NCBI RefSeq assembly: GCF_000720135.1
Contig: NZ_JOIU01000006.1
Coordinates: 124,001-188,000, forward strand
Reading direction: 5' to 3'
Origin: Streptomyces sp. NRRL S-1022
GTDB lineage: Bacteria > Actinomycetota > Actinomycetes > Streptomycetales > Streptomycetaceae
Length of the DNA: 64,000 nucleotides
This document shows, in pieces, positions 26,003 through 38,046 of the stretch (positions within the stretch are counted from its first letter, which is position 1; each line of letters starts with the position of its first letter). Made by a program: the position numbers and the translations under genes. Under the pieces are notes generated by a model. That model had not been told where the DNA came from. It saw only the letters and a list, made by a program, of their open reading frames with translations, and made no database searches.

Positions 26003-26064
26003 CCTCTCAGCCTGCCGCCTCCCTCCGCCGCCGGTCCAGGACACGAACCCGCCCTCCCGAGGTG

Positions 26065-26084
26065 GTGTTCAAGCACATGAACAC
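26065..26084. promoter_or_regulatory. Perfect inverted repeat in a divergent promoter region
   Basis: GTGTTCA (26065-26071), a 6-bp spacer and TGAACAC (26078-26084) form a perfect two-arm palindrome of 20 bp. It lies 63 bp from the start of the PLP-lyase gene and 84 bp from the GH88 start, the right place for an operator of a dimeric repressor such as a GntR-, LacI- or IclR-type protein. Confidence 0.6.
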
Positions 26085-26167
26085 TGCTCACGTGGGTGTA
26101 CATCATGGCGGCTCCTGTGCAAGGCTCGGTCAACTTCTCGTGGGTCAGGCGGAGTTGGAGGACGACC

Positions 26168-27394
26168 ATGAGCGTTTCCCGGCGTGCGCTGTTGGCGACG
26201 GCGGCGGGTGCGGCGGCCGCAGGCACCGCCGCGGGACCGGCCGCGGCGGCGGACCGGCAGGAGGCGGGAGTGAGCCTGCGGTCGCTCCGGGCGGCGGCGG
26301 ACTACGCCGTGGAGAAGGTCCGCAGCGTCGCGCCGGGTGTGACGGGCTTCCCGGTCGGGACCAGGTTCGAGAAGTGGACGTACTCGCGCGGCGGGGACTG
26401 GGTGGGCGGCTTCTGGCCCGGCACGCTGTGGATGGCCTGGCTGTACAGCGGGGACGACTCCTTCCGCGCGTGGGCGGCCGGCTCCGCCCGCGACCTCGCG
26501 CCCCGCCAGTACGACACGAGCACGCACGACCTCGGATTCCTCTTCTCGCCCTCGTGGGTCACCGCCTGGCGCCTGACCGGCGACGAGGAATGGCGGACGG
26601 GCGCGGTACGCGCGGCCGGCTCCCTGGCACAGCGGTACAACCCGCGCGGGAAGTTCATCCGGGCCTGGGGTGCGCTGACCGACCGGACCAACGCGGGCCG
26701 CGTCATCATGGACACGATGATGAACCTGGACCTGCTGGCGTTCGCGAGCCGGCAGACCGGCGACGACACGTACCTGGACATCGCCGTCGAGCACGCGAGG
26801 ACCGCGCAGCGGGTCTTCCCCCGCGCGGACGGATCCACCCCGCACGTCTTCGACTTCGACCCGGACACCGGCGCCCCCATCGGCCCCGGCACGGTGCAGG
26901 GGTACAGCCCCGCCTCCTGCTGGTCGCGCGGACAGGCCTGGGGCATCTACGGCTTCACGACGATGTACCGGCGGACCGGGATCACGGAGTTCCGGGACAC
27001 GGCGCGGAAACTCGCCGACTTCGCCATCGGAGCGCTGACCCCGGACCACGTCCCGGTGTGGGACTACCGCGCACCGCAGCAGCCGTACGACATCAAGGAC
27101 GCCTCCGCCGGGGCCGTCATGGCGTGCGGACTGCTCGACCTGCACGCGGCGACGGGCCGGCACACCTACCGGGAGGTGGCGCTGCGCATGCTCACCGCCC
27201 TGTCGGACACCTGCCTGACGAGGAACTCCGCCCGCGCCGACGCGGTGGTGGCCCGCTGCACCCGCAACCGCCCGGCCGAGGACGGGATCGAGATCTCGCT
27301 GCCCTACGCCGACTACTACCTGCTCGAAGGCCTCCTGCGCGTGCTCCGGCCCGAGGACGTCGACCGGGCCGTCGACCTGTCGCTGCCGGGGTGA
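26168..27394 (+). CDS. Tat-exported GH88 unsaturated glucuronyl hydrolase
   Basis: The 408-residue precursor starts at ATG 26168 after GGAGG. A twin-arginine signal (SVSRRALLATAAGAAAAG) precedes the mature enzyme. Family 88/105 landmarks include GGDWVGGFWPGTLWMAWLYSG, HDLGFLFSPSWV with the conserved Asp/Phe pair, DTMMNLDLLAFAS with the catalytic Asp region, and QGYSPASCWSRGQAWGIYGF. The (alpha/alpha)6 barrel enzyme removes unsaturated uronic acid from oligosaccharides produced by polysaccharide lyases. An ATG at 26096 in the same frame would bury the Tat signal, so it was not used. Confidence 0.9.
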   Translation: MSVSRRALLATAAGAAAAGTAAGPAAAADRQEAGVSLRSLRAAADYAVEKVRSVAPGVTGFPVGTRFEKWTYSRGGDWVGGFWPGTLWMAWLYSGDDSFRAWAAGSARDLAPRQYDTSTHDLGFLFSPSWVTAWRLTGDEEWRTGAVRAAGSLAQRYNPRGKFIRAWGALTDRTNAGRVIMDTMMNLDLLAFASRQTGDDTYLDIAVEHARTAQRVFPRADGSTPHVFDFDPDTGAPIGPGTVQGYSPASCWSRGQAWGIYGFTTMYRRTGITEFRDTARKLADFAIGALTPDHVPVWDYRAPQQPYDIKDASAGAVMACGLLDLHAATGRHTYREVALRMLTALSDTCLTRNSARADAVVARCTRNRPAEDGIEISLPYADYYLLEGLLRVLRPEDVDRAVDLSLPG

Positions 27395-27536
27395 CGCGCG
27401 GTGGCGGCCGTCGGTGCACCGGGCCGTGGGCCGGGGTGTCATCATCGCGGGGATCCCGGGTAGGGCGCCCGTATGCCTTTGCGTGCCGATGCCCCAGCGT
27501 CCTGGAAGAGCCCGCAGCCGTTCGCGGGGAGGGGCC

Positions 27537-28385
27537 GTGGGTGAGACGCTCGCGCTGGCCTCCGCGCTCTGCTTCGGGGTGACCCACTTCGCGAACGGGC
27601 TCGTCTCCCGCCGGATCGACGGCATCACCGTGGCCCTCTGGGCCCAGCTCGCCGGGAGCGTGGTCGCGGTGGTGGCGGCGCCGGCGTTCCCCGGCGGCTC
27701 CGCGACGGCGGGGGACTACGGGTACGGGGCGCTCTCGGGCGTCGGGACGGGCGTGGGCGTCGCGTTCCTCTACCGGGCGATGTCCCAGGGGAAGATGAGC
27801 GTCGTCGTACCGGTCAGCGATGTCGGCGCCGTCGCCCTCCCCGTCCTGGTGGGCGTGGCCTTCCTGGGCGAACGGCCGGCCGCCGTCGCCTGGGTCGGCA
27901 TCGCGGCGGCCGTGCCCGCCCTCTGGCTCGTCGCGCAGGCCTCGGGACCCGGCCCGGACGGCGGCCGTGCGCCGGTGACCGCGGGCGTACCGGCCGCGCT
28001 GGTCGCGAGCGCCGGTTTCGGGGTGCAGTTCCTCACGATGGCCCAGGTGGGAGCCGACGCCGGCCTGTGGCCCGTGCTGGTCAGCCGGCTCGCCTCCGTG
28101 GTGGTCATCGCCGCGGTGCTGGCCCTGTACCGCTCCCCGCTGACGATGCCCGGCCGGCTGACCGCGGTGGCCGCGGCTGCCGGTGCGGTCGGGACGGTCG
28201 CCATCATCCTGTACCTCGCCGCCACCCGGCACCAGCTGATGGCCGTGGCCACCGTGCTTTCGGCGCTCTACCCGGCCATCCCGGTGCTGCTGGCGCTGCT
28301 CTTCCTGAAGGAGCGGCTGACCCGGTGGCAGGCCGCCGGGCTGGTGTGCGCGGCCGCCGCCATCGCCCTCATCGCCCTGCGCTGA
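27537..28385 (+). CDS. EamA/DMT-superfamily transporter
   Basis: From GTG 27537 (GGGGAGGGG upstream) the 282-residue protein has ten predicted membrane helices in two similar five-helix halves, as in EamA transporters. LYRAMSQGKMSVVVPVSDVG and LALLFLKERLTRWQAAGL are the usual inter-repeat signatures. Substrates of this family are amino acids, metabolites or drugs; none can be assigned. It is convergent with the aldehyde dehydrogenase gene, with only 14 bp between stops. Confidence 0.88.
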   Translation: MGETLALASALCFGVTHFANGLVSRRIDGITVALWAQLAGSVVAVVAAPAFPGGSATAGDYGYGALSGVGTGVGVAFLYRAMSQGKMSVVVPVSDVGAVALPVLVGVAFLGERPAAVAWVGIAAAVPALWLVAQASGPGPDGGRAPVTAGVPAALVASAGFGVQFLTMAQVGADAGLWPVLVSRLASVVVIAAVLALYRSPLTMPGRLTAVAAAAGAVGTVAIILYLAATRHQLMAVATVLSALYPAIPVLLALLFLKERLTRWQAAGLVCAAAAIALIALR

Positions 28386-28399
28386 ACCCGCCGGCCGGC

Positions 28400-29836
28400 T
28401 CAGGCGCCGGTGTACGTCATGACGTGCTTGACCCGCGTGTAGTCCTCCAGCCCGTACGCCGACAGGTCCTTGCCGTACCCGGACTGCTTGAAGCCGCCGT
28501 GCGGCATCTCGGCGGCCGTGGGCATGTGGCAGTTGATCCAGACGATGCCGGCGTCGATCCGCCGGGCCATGGTCACGGCACGGCGGTGGTCCCGCGTCCA
28601 CACCGACGAGGCCAGTCCGTAGCGCACGTCGTTGGCCATGCGCAGCGCCTCCTCGTCGTCGGCGGACGCCTGCACGGTGAGGACGGGCCCGAAGATCTCC
28701 TCCTGGACCGCCTCGTCGTCCTGGCGCAGTCCCGTGACCACCGTGGCCTCGTGGAAGAAGCCCTCGCCGGGCAGCGCCGAACCCCCGGCGACGGTCCGGG
28801 CGTGCGCGGGCAGCCGCTCCAGGTAGCCGTGGACCCGGTCGCGCTGCGCCGCGCTGTTGAGCGGCCCGAAGTAGGCGCCGGCGTCGTCGGGCGGGCCGGG
28901 CGTCAGCTCCTTCACCTCGGCGACCAGGTGCTCCACGAACGCGTCGTGCACCGAGGCGTCGACGATGATCCGGCACGCCGACGCGCAGTCCTGCCCGGCG
29001 TTGTACAGGGCCGCCCCGGCGATGCCCCGCGCGGCGTGCGCCAGGTCCGCGTCGGCCGCGACCAGCACCGGCGCCTTGCCGCCCAGCTCCAGGTGGACGC
29101 GTTTGACGTCGGCGGAGGCGGCGCAGGCCACGTCGGTGCCGGCGCGGACGCTGCCGGTGACCGACACCATGGCCGGCCCGGGGTGCCGTACCAGCCGGCG
29201 CCCGGTCTCCCGGGTGCCGCACACCACGTTGAGCACGCCCGGCGGCAGGAACTCGGCCGCCAGCTCGGCCAGCATCAGCGTGGTCAACGGAGTGGTGTCC
29301 GACGGTTTGAGCACCACCGTGTTGCCGGCGGCGACGGCGGGCGCGAACTTCCACACCGCCATCATCAGCGGGTAGTTCCAGGGGGTCACCTGGGCGCACA
29401 CGCCGACCGGTTCCCGGCGCACCGACGAGGTGTGGCCGGGCAGGTACTCGCCGGTGGCCCTGCCCTCCAGCATGCGGGCGGCTCCCGCGAAGAACCGGAT
29501 CTGGTCCGTCATGGGGCCCATCTCCTCGCCGGTGACGAGGTGCAGGGGCTTGCCCGTGTGGACCGTCTCCGCCGCCGCGAACTCCCCGGCCCGCTCCTCC
29601 AGGGCGTCCGCGATCCTCAGCAGGGCGCGTTGCCGTTCGCCGGGCGGGGTGTCCCGCCAGCGTTCGAACGCGTCCTGGGCGGAGCGTACCGCCGCGTCGA
29701 CGTCGGCCTCGCCGGAGACGGGGGCCGTACCGGCGCGGCGGCCGGTGGCCGGGTTCACCAGGGGGACGGTCTCGTCGGTACGGGCCGGACGCCGGGCTCC
29801 GCCGATGAAGTTGGGCAGCGGTTCGCCGGGGTTCAC
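28400..29836 (-). CDS. Aldehyde dehydrogenase, aminobutyraldehyde-type
   Basis: The 478-residue enzyme begins at GTG 29836, which overlaps the dioxygenase stop as GTGA and follows GGGGGAGG. It has PWNYPLMMAVWK, the coenzyme loop VTGSVRAG, the catalytic Glu in HLELGGKAP and the catalytic Cys in NAGQDCASACRI, all intact. It is closest in style to gamma-aminobutyraldehyde and betaine-aldehyde dehydrogenases (EEIFGPVLTVQ, GGFKQSGYGKDLSAYGLEDYT). In the operon it can oxidise an aldehyde made by the copper amine oxidase two genes upstream to the acid. Confidence 0.92.
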   Translation of the reverse strand: MNPGEPLPNFIGGARRPARTDETVPLVNPATGRRAGTAPVSGEADVDAAVRSAQDAFERWRDTPPGERQRALLRIADALEERAGEFAAAETVHTGKPLHLVTGEEMGPMTDQIRFFAGAARMLEGRATGEYLPGHTSSVRREPVGVCAQVTPWNYPLMMAVWKFAPAVAAGNTVVLKPSDTTPLTTLMLAELAAEFLPPGVLNVVCGTRETGRRLVRHPGPAMVSVTGSVRAGTDVACAASADVKRVHLELGGKAPVLVAADADLAHAARGIAGAALYNAGQDCASACRIIVDASVHDAFVEHLVAEVKELTPGPPDDAGAYFGPLNSAAQRDRVHGYLERLPAHARTVAGGSALPGEGFFHEATVVTGLRQDDEAVQEEIFGPVLTVQASADDEEALRMANDVRYGLASSVWTRDHRRAVTMARRIDAGIVWINCHMPTAAEMPHGGFKQSGYGKDLSAYGLEDYTRVKHVMTYTGA

Positions 29837-30744
29837 CGGGCCTCCCCCACGGGTGTGAAGTCGCGGGAGGCGATGTACGGCGGCCGCGGCTCGGGCGCGG
29901 CGAACGGCGGCCCGAGCGTGTTGTCGACACTGTTGTAGACCAGGAAGATGTTGGACCGCGGATACGGCGTGATGTTGCCGTTCGAGCCGTGCATGCAGTT
30001 GGCGTCGAAGAACGTCGCGGACCCGGGCGGCCCGGTGAACTGGTCGATCCCGCCCGCCTGTCCGGTCAGCTCGCGCACCGCGTCCTGCTCCGGCATGCCC
30101 ACGGTGGGGGAGTGGGTGCGCAGCGAGGTGCGGTGGTGGCCGGGCGGGGTGCGGCCGACGCACGGCACGAAGGTGCGGTGCGATCCGGGGATGATCAGCA
30201 GACTGCCGTTGTACGGGAAGTTCTCCGTCAGGGCGATCGAGACGCTCAGCGCGCGGGGCCGCGGCATGCCGTCCTCTGCGTGCCAGGTCTCGAAGTCGGA
30301 GTGCCAGTAGAACGGCCCGCCGGTGAACCCCGGCTTGTAGTTGACCCTGCTCTGGTGCACGTACACCTCGGAGCCGAGGAGCTGGCGGGCCACGTCCGCG
30401 AGCCGCGGGTCGGCGGCCAGCCGGGCGAAGACGGGACTGACGCGGTGCACTTCGAAGACGGAGCGGACCTCCTGGGAGTCCTCCTCCACGACGGTGCGTT
30501 CGTCGGCGCGCAGGTCGGGGTCCTCGGCCAGGCGCGCGGCCTCCTGCCGCAGGGCGTCCACCTCGTGGGGGCCGAACAGCGGGTGCGGACCGTGGTGGTG
30601 GCCGCGGTCGGCGAAGCCGGTGCACTCGCCCGGTGTGAGCGGGCCCTTTGCGGGGTCTCCCCACACCACGGGATCGGGCCGGGGCACGCTGGGCCCGGGC
30701 TCCAGGAGCCGGGTGGGGTAGCGGTCAGTGAGCGTGGTGGTCAT
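29833..30744 (-). CDS. EctD-type Fe(II)/2-oxoglutarate dioxygenase
   Basis: The 303-residue protein carries the full ectoine-hydroxylase signature FYWHSDFETWHAEDGMP. The Fe ligands are His148, Asp150 and His252 (CMHGSNGN), and the 2-oxoglutarate Arg lies in PYPRSNIFLVYN. EctD hydroxylates the ring of ectoine at C5. No ectABC genes are in the window and the gene sits between an amine oxidase and an aldehyde dehydrogenase in an NRPS-type operon, so its substrate may instead be a pathway intermediate. It starts after GGAAAGG, 20 bp inside the amine oxidase gene. Confidence 0.9.
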   Translation of the reverse strand: MTTTLTDRYPTRLLEPGPSVPRPDPVVWGDPAKGPLTPGECTGFADRGHHHGPHPLFGPHEVDALRQEAARLAEDPDLRADERTVVEEDSQEVRSVFEVHRVSPVFARLAADPRLADVARQLLGSEVYVHQSRVNYKPGFTGGPFYWHSDFETWHAEDGMPRPRALSVSIALTENFPYNGSLLIIPGSHRTFVPCVGRTPPGHHRTSLRTHSPTVGMPEQDAVRELTGQAGGIDQFTGPPGSATFFDANCMHGSNGNITPYPRSNIFLVYNSVDNTLGPPFAAPEPRPPYIASRDFTPVGEAR

Positions 30745-32740
30745 GGTGTGCCTTTCCGGTGCGTTCGTCGGGCAGTCGGTCGTGGCGGGAGCCGGCGCGG
30801 CAGGCGTCGGGCGCGGGCAGGTCCAGGGCCGGGTTGCCGTCGAAGAAGCCGTTCGGCCGCAGCGTGAACCCCGTGGCCACCACCGGCATCGCCGGCCAGT
30901 CCTCGGGCCGTACGACGTGGTGCTCGCCGAAGGTGTGCCACAGCACGATGTCGGCGTCGGCCGTGGGCCGGTCGCCCTGTACGTACTCGGGCAGGCCCCC
31001 GTCGCCGGGGTGCTGGTTGGGATAGTCGCCGGAGGCGTACATCTGGGCGGGGTCGTGCGCGGTGACCCAGAGGTGGCCGTAGGTGAAGCGGGCCCGGTGC
31101 CAGGCCTGGCTGCCGCGCGGCTGCATGGGCAGCAGGCCCGAGGAGGGCACGAGCTTGTACCCGACCGGTTCGCCCAGGCCGTTGCGCCGGTGCGGGTTGA
31201 CGATGTTCCAGAAGCGGCCGGTGGCGGACCGCGCGGTGCGCTGCTCGGCCTGCCGTTCCGTGGCCAGCAGGCGCGGCCGAAGGCGCCAGGCGTTGCCGTA
31301 CGGATTGTGCTCGTCCATCGGCAGCGGCACCGAGTCGACCTCGTACACCGAGTTGCGCGGCCCGTCGACGGCCATGTCCAGGCGCATGGAGAAGAAGTGC
31401 TGGTGATGCGGGCCGTACAGGCCGGGCGCCACCGCCGTGCCGTACGGCGGGCAGGAGCCGGAGAACGCCCCCGTCGAGATCATGCCGGTGAGCTTGACCT
31501 CGAAGCCGATCGTGCCGTCCAGGTAGAGGTACCAGAAGTAGCCGTACTGGTAGTTGCCGAGGACGGCGAAGGAGGAGATGACCAGCCGGCGCTGCCGCCG
31601 GGTGACGACCCTGCCGGTGCGGAAGTCGGTGTGCTTCCAGGCGATGTTCATGTCCTCTTCGTGCATGCAGATCGCGTGCGGCAGCGTGACCGGCTCGCCG
31701 TCCTGGTCGTGCACCACGGCGTCGAAGTAGTGGATCTCGCCGAGGCAGTCGCAGCCGAGTTCCAGGGCGTTGACCATGAACCCGGCGCCGTACTCGCCCT
31801 CGTCGAAGGCGTTCTTGCGGTAGTGGGTGAAGCCGGGGTCGCCGTACGGCGTGTACATCTCGGCCAGCGAGGCACGGTGGAGCACCGACCGGACCCGGCC
31901 CTGGTCCTCGTAGCCCAGCTGGTGCAGCACGAGACCCTCGCGGACGGTGAATCCGAGGCGCAGCCGCCACTTCTGCCAGCGGACCGCGTACCCGTCGACG
32001 GTGAAGCTCGGTCCCTCGGGCTGCGTGATCTCGATGGGCTTCAGATCGGTGCGCTCGCGCACCACGGGCGGCCAGTTGCCGTCGGCGGAGCGCTCCTGCG
32101 GGTCGTAGTTCCCGGACAGCGGGGGCAGCGGCACCACGCCCTCGTCGGTGACCTCCAGGACCTCCACCGAATCCAGGTCCACCAGGGCCACGAGGTTCTC
32201 CACCGGACGGGCGTAGCCGTTGTCGCGGGGGTGGGAACGGGCGAAGGTGAGCGCGTAGGACAGCCGCCGTCCCGGCCAGTCGGGGTGGTCACCGGTGTGG
32301 CCGGTGGGCCACGCGTCGACCATGGCGAGGGAGAAGTCGGTGACCCCGCGCCGGCGCATGGCGTCCTGCCAGCGCGGGTCCGCGCGGACCGCGGCGTCGC
32401 ACTGCTCGAACTCCTCCTCGGTGATGGCGGTGTGGACATCCGGCCGCGGCCGCCACACCGGGACCTCCCCGGTGTCCAGGCACACCACGGCCTCGTAGGT
32501 ACGGCGGTGCCGCCGGTCGCGCAGGACGACGGACACCTCGCGCGGCGGACGCCGTCCCGGATCGTCGTCGGCCAGGCGTTCCCTGTCCGGTTCCTTGAGC
32601 GACATCATGACGAACCGCACGTCGGCCGCCAGTCCGCGCCGGGACCTCAGCAGCGTGGCGGCGCGCCGGATCTCGTCGGCGGTGAGCGGCTCCAGCGGGT
32701 GCCGCGTCACCACGGTCGTCGTGGCGGGGGAGACGGTCAC
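30725..32740 (-). CDS. Copper (TPQ) amine oxidase
   Basis: This primary-amine oxidase of 671 residues starts at GTG 32740 in a GTGA overlap with the thioesterase gene. It has N-terminal N2/N3 domains, then the catalytic domain: base Asp313 (AFDEGEYGAG), topaquinone precursor Tyr397 in GNYQYGYFW, and copper ligands His446 and His448 (HHQHFFSMRLDM) plus a third His in the VLWHTFGEHH region. The TPQ motif is NYQY rather than the common NYDY or NYEY. No signal peptide is seen, so it acts inside the cell. It would convert a primary amine, for example a diamine or agmatine, into an aldehyde, H2O2 and ammonia. Confidence 0.94.
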   Translation of the reverse strand: MTVSPATTTVVTRHPLEPLTADEIRRAATLLRSRRGLAADVRFVMMSLKEPDRERLADDDPGRRPPREVSVVLRDRRHRRTYEAVVCLDTGEVPVWRPRPDVHTAITEEEFEQCDAAVRADPRWQDAMRRRGVTDFSLAMVDAWPTGHTGDHPDWPGRRLSYALTFARSHPRDNGYARPVENLVALVDLDSVEVLEVTDEGVVPLPPLSGNYDPQERSADGNWPPVVRERTDLKPIEITQPEGPSFTVDGYAVRWQKWRLRLGFTVREGLVLHQLGYEDQGRVRSVLHRASLAEMYTPYGDPGFTHYRKNAFDEGEYGAGFMVNALELGCDCLGEIHYFDAVVHDQDGEPVTLPHAICMHEEDMNIAWKHTDFRTGRVVTRRQRRLVISSFAVLGNYQYGYFWYLYLDGTIGFEVKLTGMISTGAFSGSCPPYGTAVAPGLYGPHHQHFFSMRLDMAVDGPRNSVYEVDSVPLPMDEHNPYGNAWRLRPRLLATERQAEQRTARSATGRFWNIVNPHRRNGLGEPVGYKLVPSSGLLPMQPRGSQAWHRARFTYGHLWVTAHDPAQMYASGDYPNQHPGDGGLPEYVQGDRPTADADIVLWHTFGEHHVVRPEDWPAMPVVATGFTLRPNGFFDGNPALDLPAPDACRAGSRHDRLPDERTGKAHHDHHAH

Positions 32741-33538
32741 AAGGGCCTCCTGGACAGGTGGGCGGTGGGGGTCCGGGGCGGGACGGGCCGTTGTGCGGCC
32801 GCCTGGAGCAGGTCGTGCCGCAGGGCCTGCAGGACGAGCGGGCGGCCCGCGTCCAGGTAGAAGTGGTCGCCGGGGAAGCGCCGGTGCCGCACGACGGGGA
32901 CGCGGGTCAGCTGACCCCAGTCGTCCAGGTGCCGCGGCACGAGCGTCATGTCCTCGGATCCGGCGTAGACGGCGATCGGCGTGGGCAGCGGCAGGCCGCC
33001 GGGCCGGTGCCGGTAGGTCTCGGCGGCGGTGAAGTCCGCGCGGAGCGCCGGCAGCATCAGGCGCAGCAGTTCCCGCTCCTCGCGGATCTCCGGTGAGGTG
33101 CCGCCCAGCCGGATGACCTCGGCCAGGAAGGCGTCGTCCGGCAGGCCGTGGCAGGGGCGGGCGGGCGCGGTCAGGCGGTGCGGGGGCTCGCTGCCCGAGA
33201 CGACCAGCATCGCCGGCGGCCTGCCCCGGCGCAGCAGCGCGCGGGCGGTCTCATAGGCCGCGACGGCGCCCAGGCTGTGCCCGAACAGGGCGTACGGGAG
33301 GTCGTCCGCCGCCTGCTCCATGACTGCGGCCAGTTCGTCGGCACAGCCGCGGGCGAGGGCGGTCACGCTCGTGCGGGGCGGCTCGGCGTAGCGCCCGTCG
33401 CGCCCGGGGAGCTCCACGGGGCGCACGTCGATGTCCGGGGCGAGCGCGGCGGTCCAGGCCCGGTACACACCGCTGCCGGCGCCGGCGTGCGGAAAGCAGA
33501 ACAGGCGGATCCGGGCGTCGGCGGGCGGGTGCTGCGGG

Positions 33539-33546
<8 letters not shown>
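32737..33546 (-). CDS. Type II thioesterase (locus A)
   Basis: The 269-residue alpha/beta hydrolase has FCFPHAGAG at the start, the nucleophile Ser in [12 protein letters not shown], an Asp in VYAGSED and the His in GDHFYLD, the full triad of RifR/GrsT-type thioesterases. Such enzymes clear mis-loaded or stalled carrier proteins in NRPS systems. It overlaps the upstream ACAD-A-PCP gene by 8 bp and the amine oxidase by 4 bp, so it is stoichiometrically tied to the carrier in that fusion. As no cis-acting TE is present, it could also release the product. Confidence 0.93.
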
Positions 33547-36445
<2,899 letters not shown>

Positions 36446-36446
36446 G

Positions 36447-37652
36447 TCAGACGTGCTCCTCCCAGGGGTCGCCACCGTCCAGCAGGTCGGTGACCACGGT
36501 CGACAACTGCATCTCCGAGGTGCCGGCGGCGAGCGTCAGGCCGGGCGCCTCGCGGACGGCCACCATGAGGTCCGGAAAGGCGGCAGACCCCTGCGGACCG
36601 AGCAGGTCCCACGCCAGCCAGGCGATCCGCTGGGCGAGTTCACTGCTCCACCACTTGGCAGCGGCGGCGGCGGAGGCGCCGAGCCGCCCGGCCGCGAGAT
36701 CGGCCACGGCCCGCCAGCCCAGCAGGCGCGCCGCGGTCACCTCGGCGTCCAGCCGCGGAAGTCGGCCGGCGCCGCTCGCGCGGGCCGGTCCTGCGGTCGT
36801 CTCCAGGGCGCGGACGAGCTGGTCCAGCCAGCGCCGGGCCCGCCCGGCGAAGCAGATGCCGGTGCGCTCCAGCCCCAGGGCCTGGGTGAGCATCGGCCAT
36901 CCCGCACCCGGAGCACCGATCAGCGCATCGTCGTCCACCTCGGCACCGTCCAGGTGGACGGTGAAGAACCGCTCAGGGTTGACCGTCGGCAACGCCTCGA
37001 TCCGCACCGCGGGTTGGTCCAGGGGCACGACGAACAGGGCGGTGGCCGCGTAGGCGTTGTCACCGCCGTCGGTGACCCGTGCCGCGCAGACGCCGTACCG
37101 GGCGTCCGCCGTCGTGGCGTTCCACGTCTTGGCACCGGTCAACCGCCAGCCTCCCGCGGTGCGTTCGGCTCGGGTGGTCATGCCGCCGAGATCGCTGCCG
37201 GCGTCCGGTTCCGTGTACAGCACGGAGAAGACGACGCGGCCCGCGGCCATCTCCGGGCAGTGGCGGCGGCGCTGCCGCTCGGTGCCGAACGACAGGAGCG
37301 TGGCGCCGGCGTTGTCGATGGTGTTCACGCGGGCGCTGTCGGGCACCCCGTGCAGGGCGAGTTCCTCGGCCACCACGGCGGTGGCGGTCACATCGGCGCC
37401 ACGGCCGCCGTACTCGGGTGGCCAGTGCGGGGCGAGCAGGCCCCGGGCGCCCAGCTCCCGATAGGTCAGCCGGGGGAGCGGACACTCCTCGTGCGGCGGA
37501 GTTCTCCAAATAGCGTTCAGTTCTTCGCGTAATTCCGGTGCTGCCAGCAGCTGCCGTACTTCAGCGCGTAAATCGGGGTTCTCCGCAGGGGCAAGTGAAC
37601 CGGACACGAATAATTCCCACTCGTTCGACGGTCCTGTCGGCAGTACAGCCAT
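36447..37652 (-). CDS. Acyl-CoA dehydrogenase, first gene of the locus A operon
   Basis: The 401-residue protein is a complete acyl-CoA dehydrogenase. It has an N-terminal helical part with [14 protein letters not shown], the FAD/substrate strand [27 protein letters not shown] and a C-terminal helical domain ending in [14 protein letters not shown]. It is encoded 1 bp before the ACAD-A-PCP fusion. In actinobacteria, ACADs encoded side by side often form heteromers where only one member binds FAD well, so this protein may supply the missing half to the fused, shortened ACAD. The gene has low-GC first codons and a weak ribosome site. Confidence 0.92.
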   Translation of the reverse strand: MAVLPTGPSNEWELFVSGSLAPAENPDLRAEVRQLLAAPELREELNAIWRTPPHEECPLPRLTYRELGARGLLAPHWPPEYGGRGADVTATAVVAEELALHGVPDSARVNTIDNAGATLLSFGTERQRRRHCPEMAAGRVVFSVLYTEPDAGSDLGGMTTRAERTAGGWRLTGAKTWNATTADARYGVCAARVTDGGDNAYAATALFVVPLDQPAVRIEALPTVNPERFFTVHLDGAEVDDDALIGAPGAGWPMLTQALGLERTGICFAGRARRWLDQLVRALETTAGPARASGAGRLPRLDAEVTAARLLGWRAVADLAAGRLGASAAAAAKWWSSELAQRIAWLAWDLLGPQGSAAFPDLMVAVREAPGLTLAAGTSEMQLSTVVTDLLDGGDPWEEHV

Positions 37653-37912
37653 TTCCAGTGTGAGGACAGCGGCAGACCTCCTGTCAAGGGCTATGCAGCA
37701 GAGGACCGAAGCGGCCGCGACCCGGTAGTTCCCCGCTCGCTGGATTCAAACCCGCGACTTTGCGTCGCCTTTTCCGGTCCGTGCCGGCGTCATGAATGGA
37801 GCGCCTTCACACAACCTTCAGATCATGTCAGTCCGTGCAGGTCACCACCATCTCCCGGGGCGGTCGACCGACATTCAACGGCAGCATTCGCGATCGTTTC
37901 CCGGACGGTCCG

Positions 37913-37942
37913 TTGACGTCCGCGCCCGGATTTCCTTAGGTT
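37913..37942 (+). promoter_or_regulatory. Putative HrdB-type promoter for the arginine deiminase gene
   Basis: TTGACG (37913-37918), an 18-bp spacer and TAGGTT (37937-37942) fit the Streptomyces housekeeping consensus well. Transcription would start near 37949, leaving a ~100-nt leader before the ATG at 38047. The rest of the 394-bp divergent region (37653-38046) must hold the promoter of the leftward six-gene operon, but I see no clear hexamers for it. Confidence 0.55.
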
Positions 37943-38046
37943 GACGACACACGGCACCGCTTCCCCGACCGGGGTAATGCGCCGCTCGCTTTCCGCGTGC
38001 CTTCCCGAGCAGACCCCGGTCCCCCTCCCTCTTCCCAGGAGCGGCC

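Noticed and set aside
37741..37760. Sequence resembling a tRNA T-arm (GGATTCAAACCCGCGAC), possible attachment site
   Set aside because: The stem does not pair and no tRNA body, integrase or second copy was found in the window.
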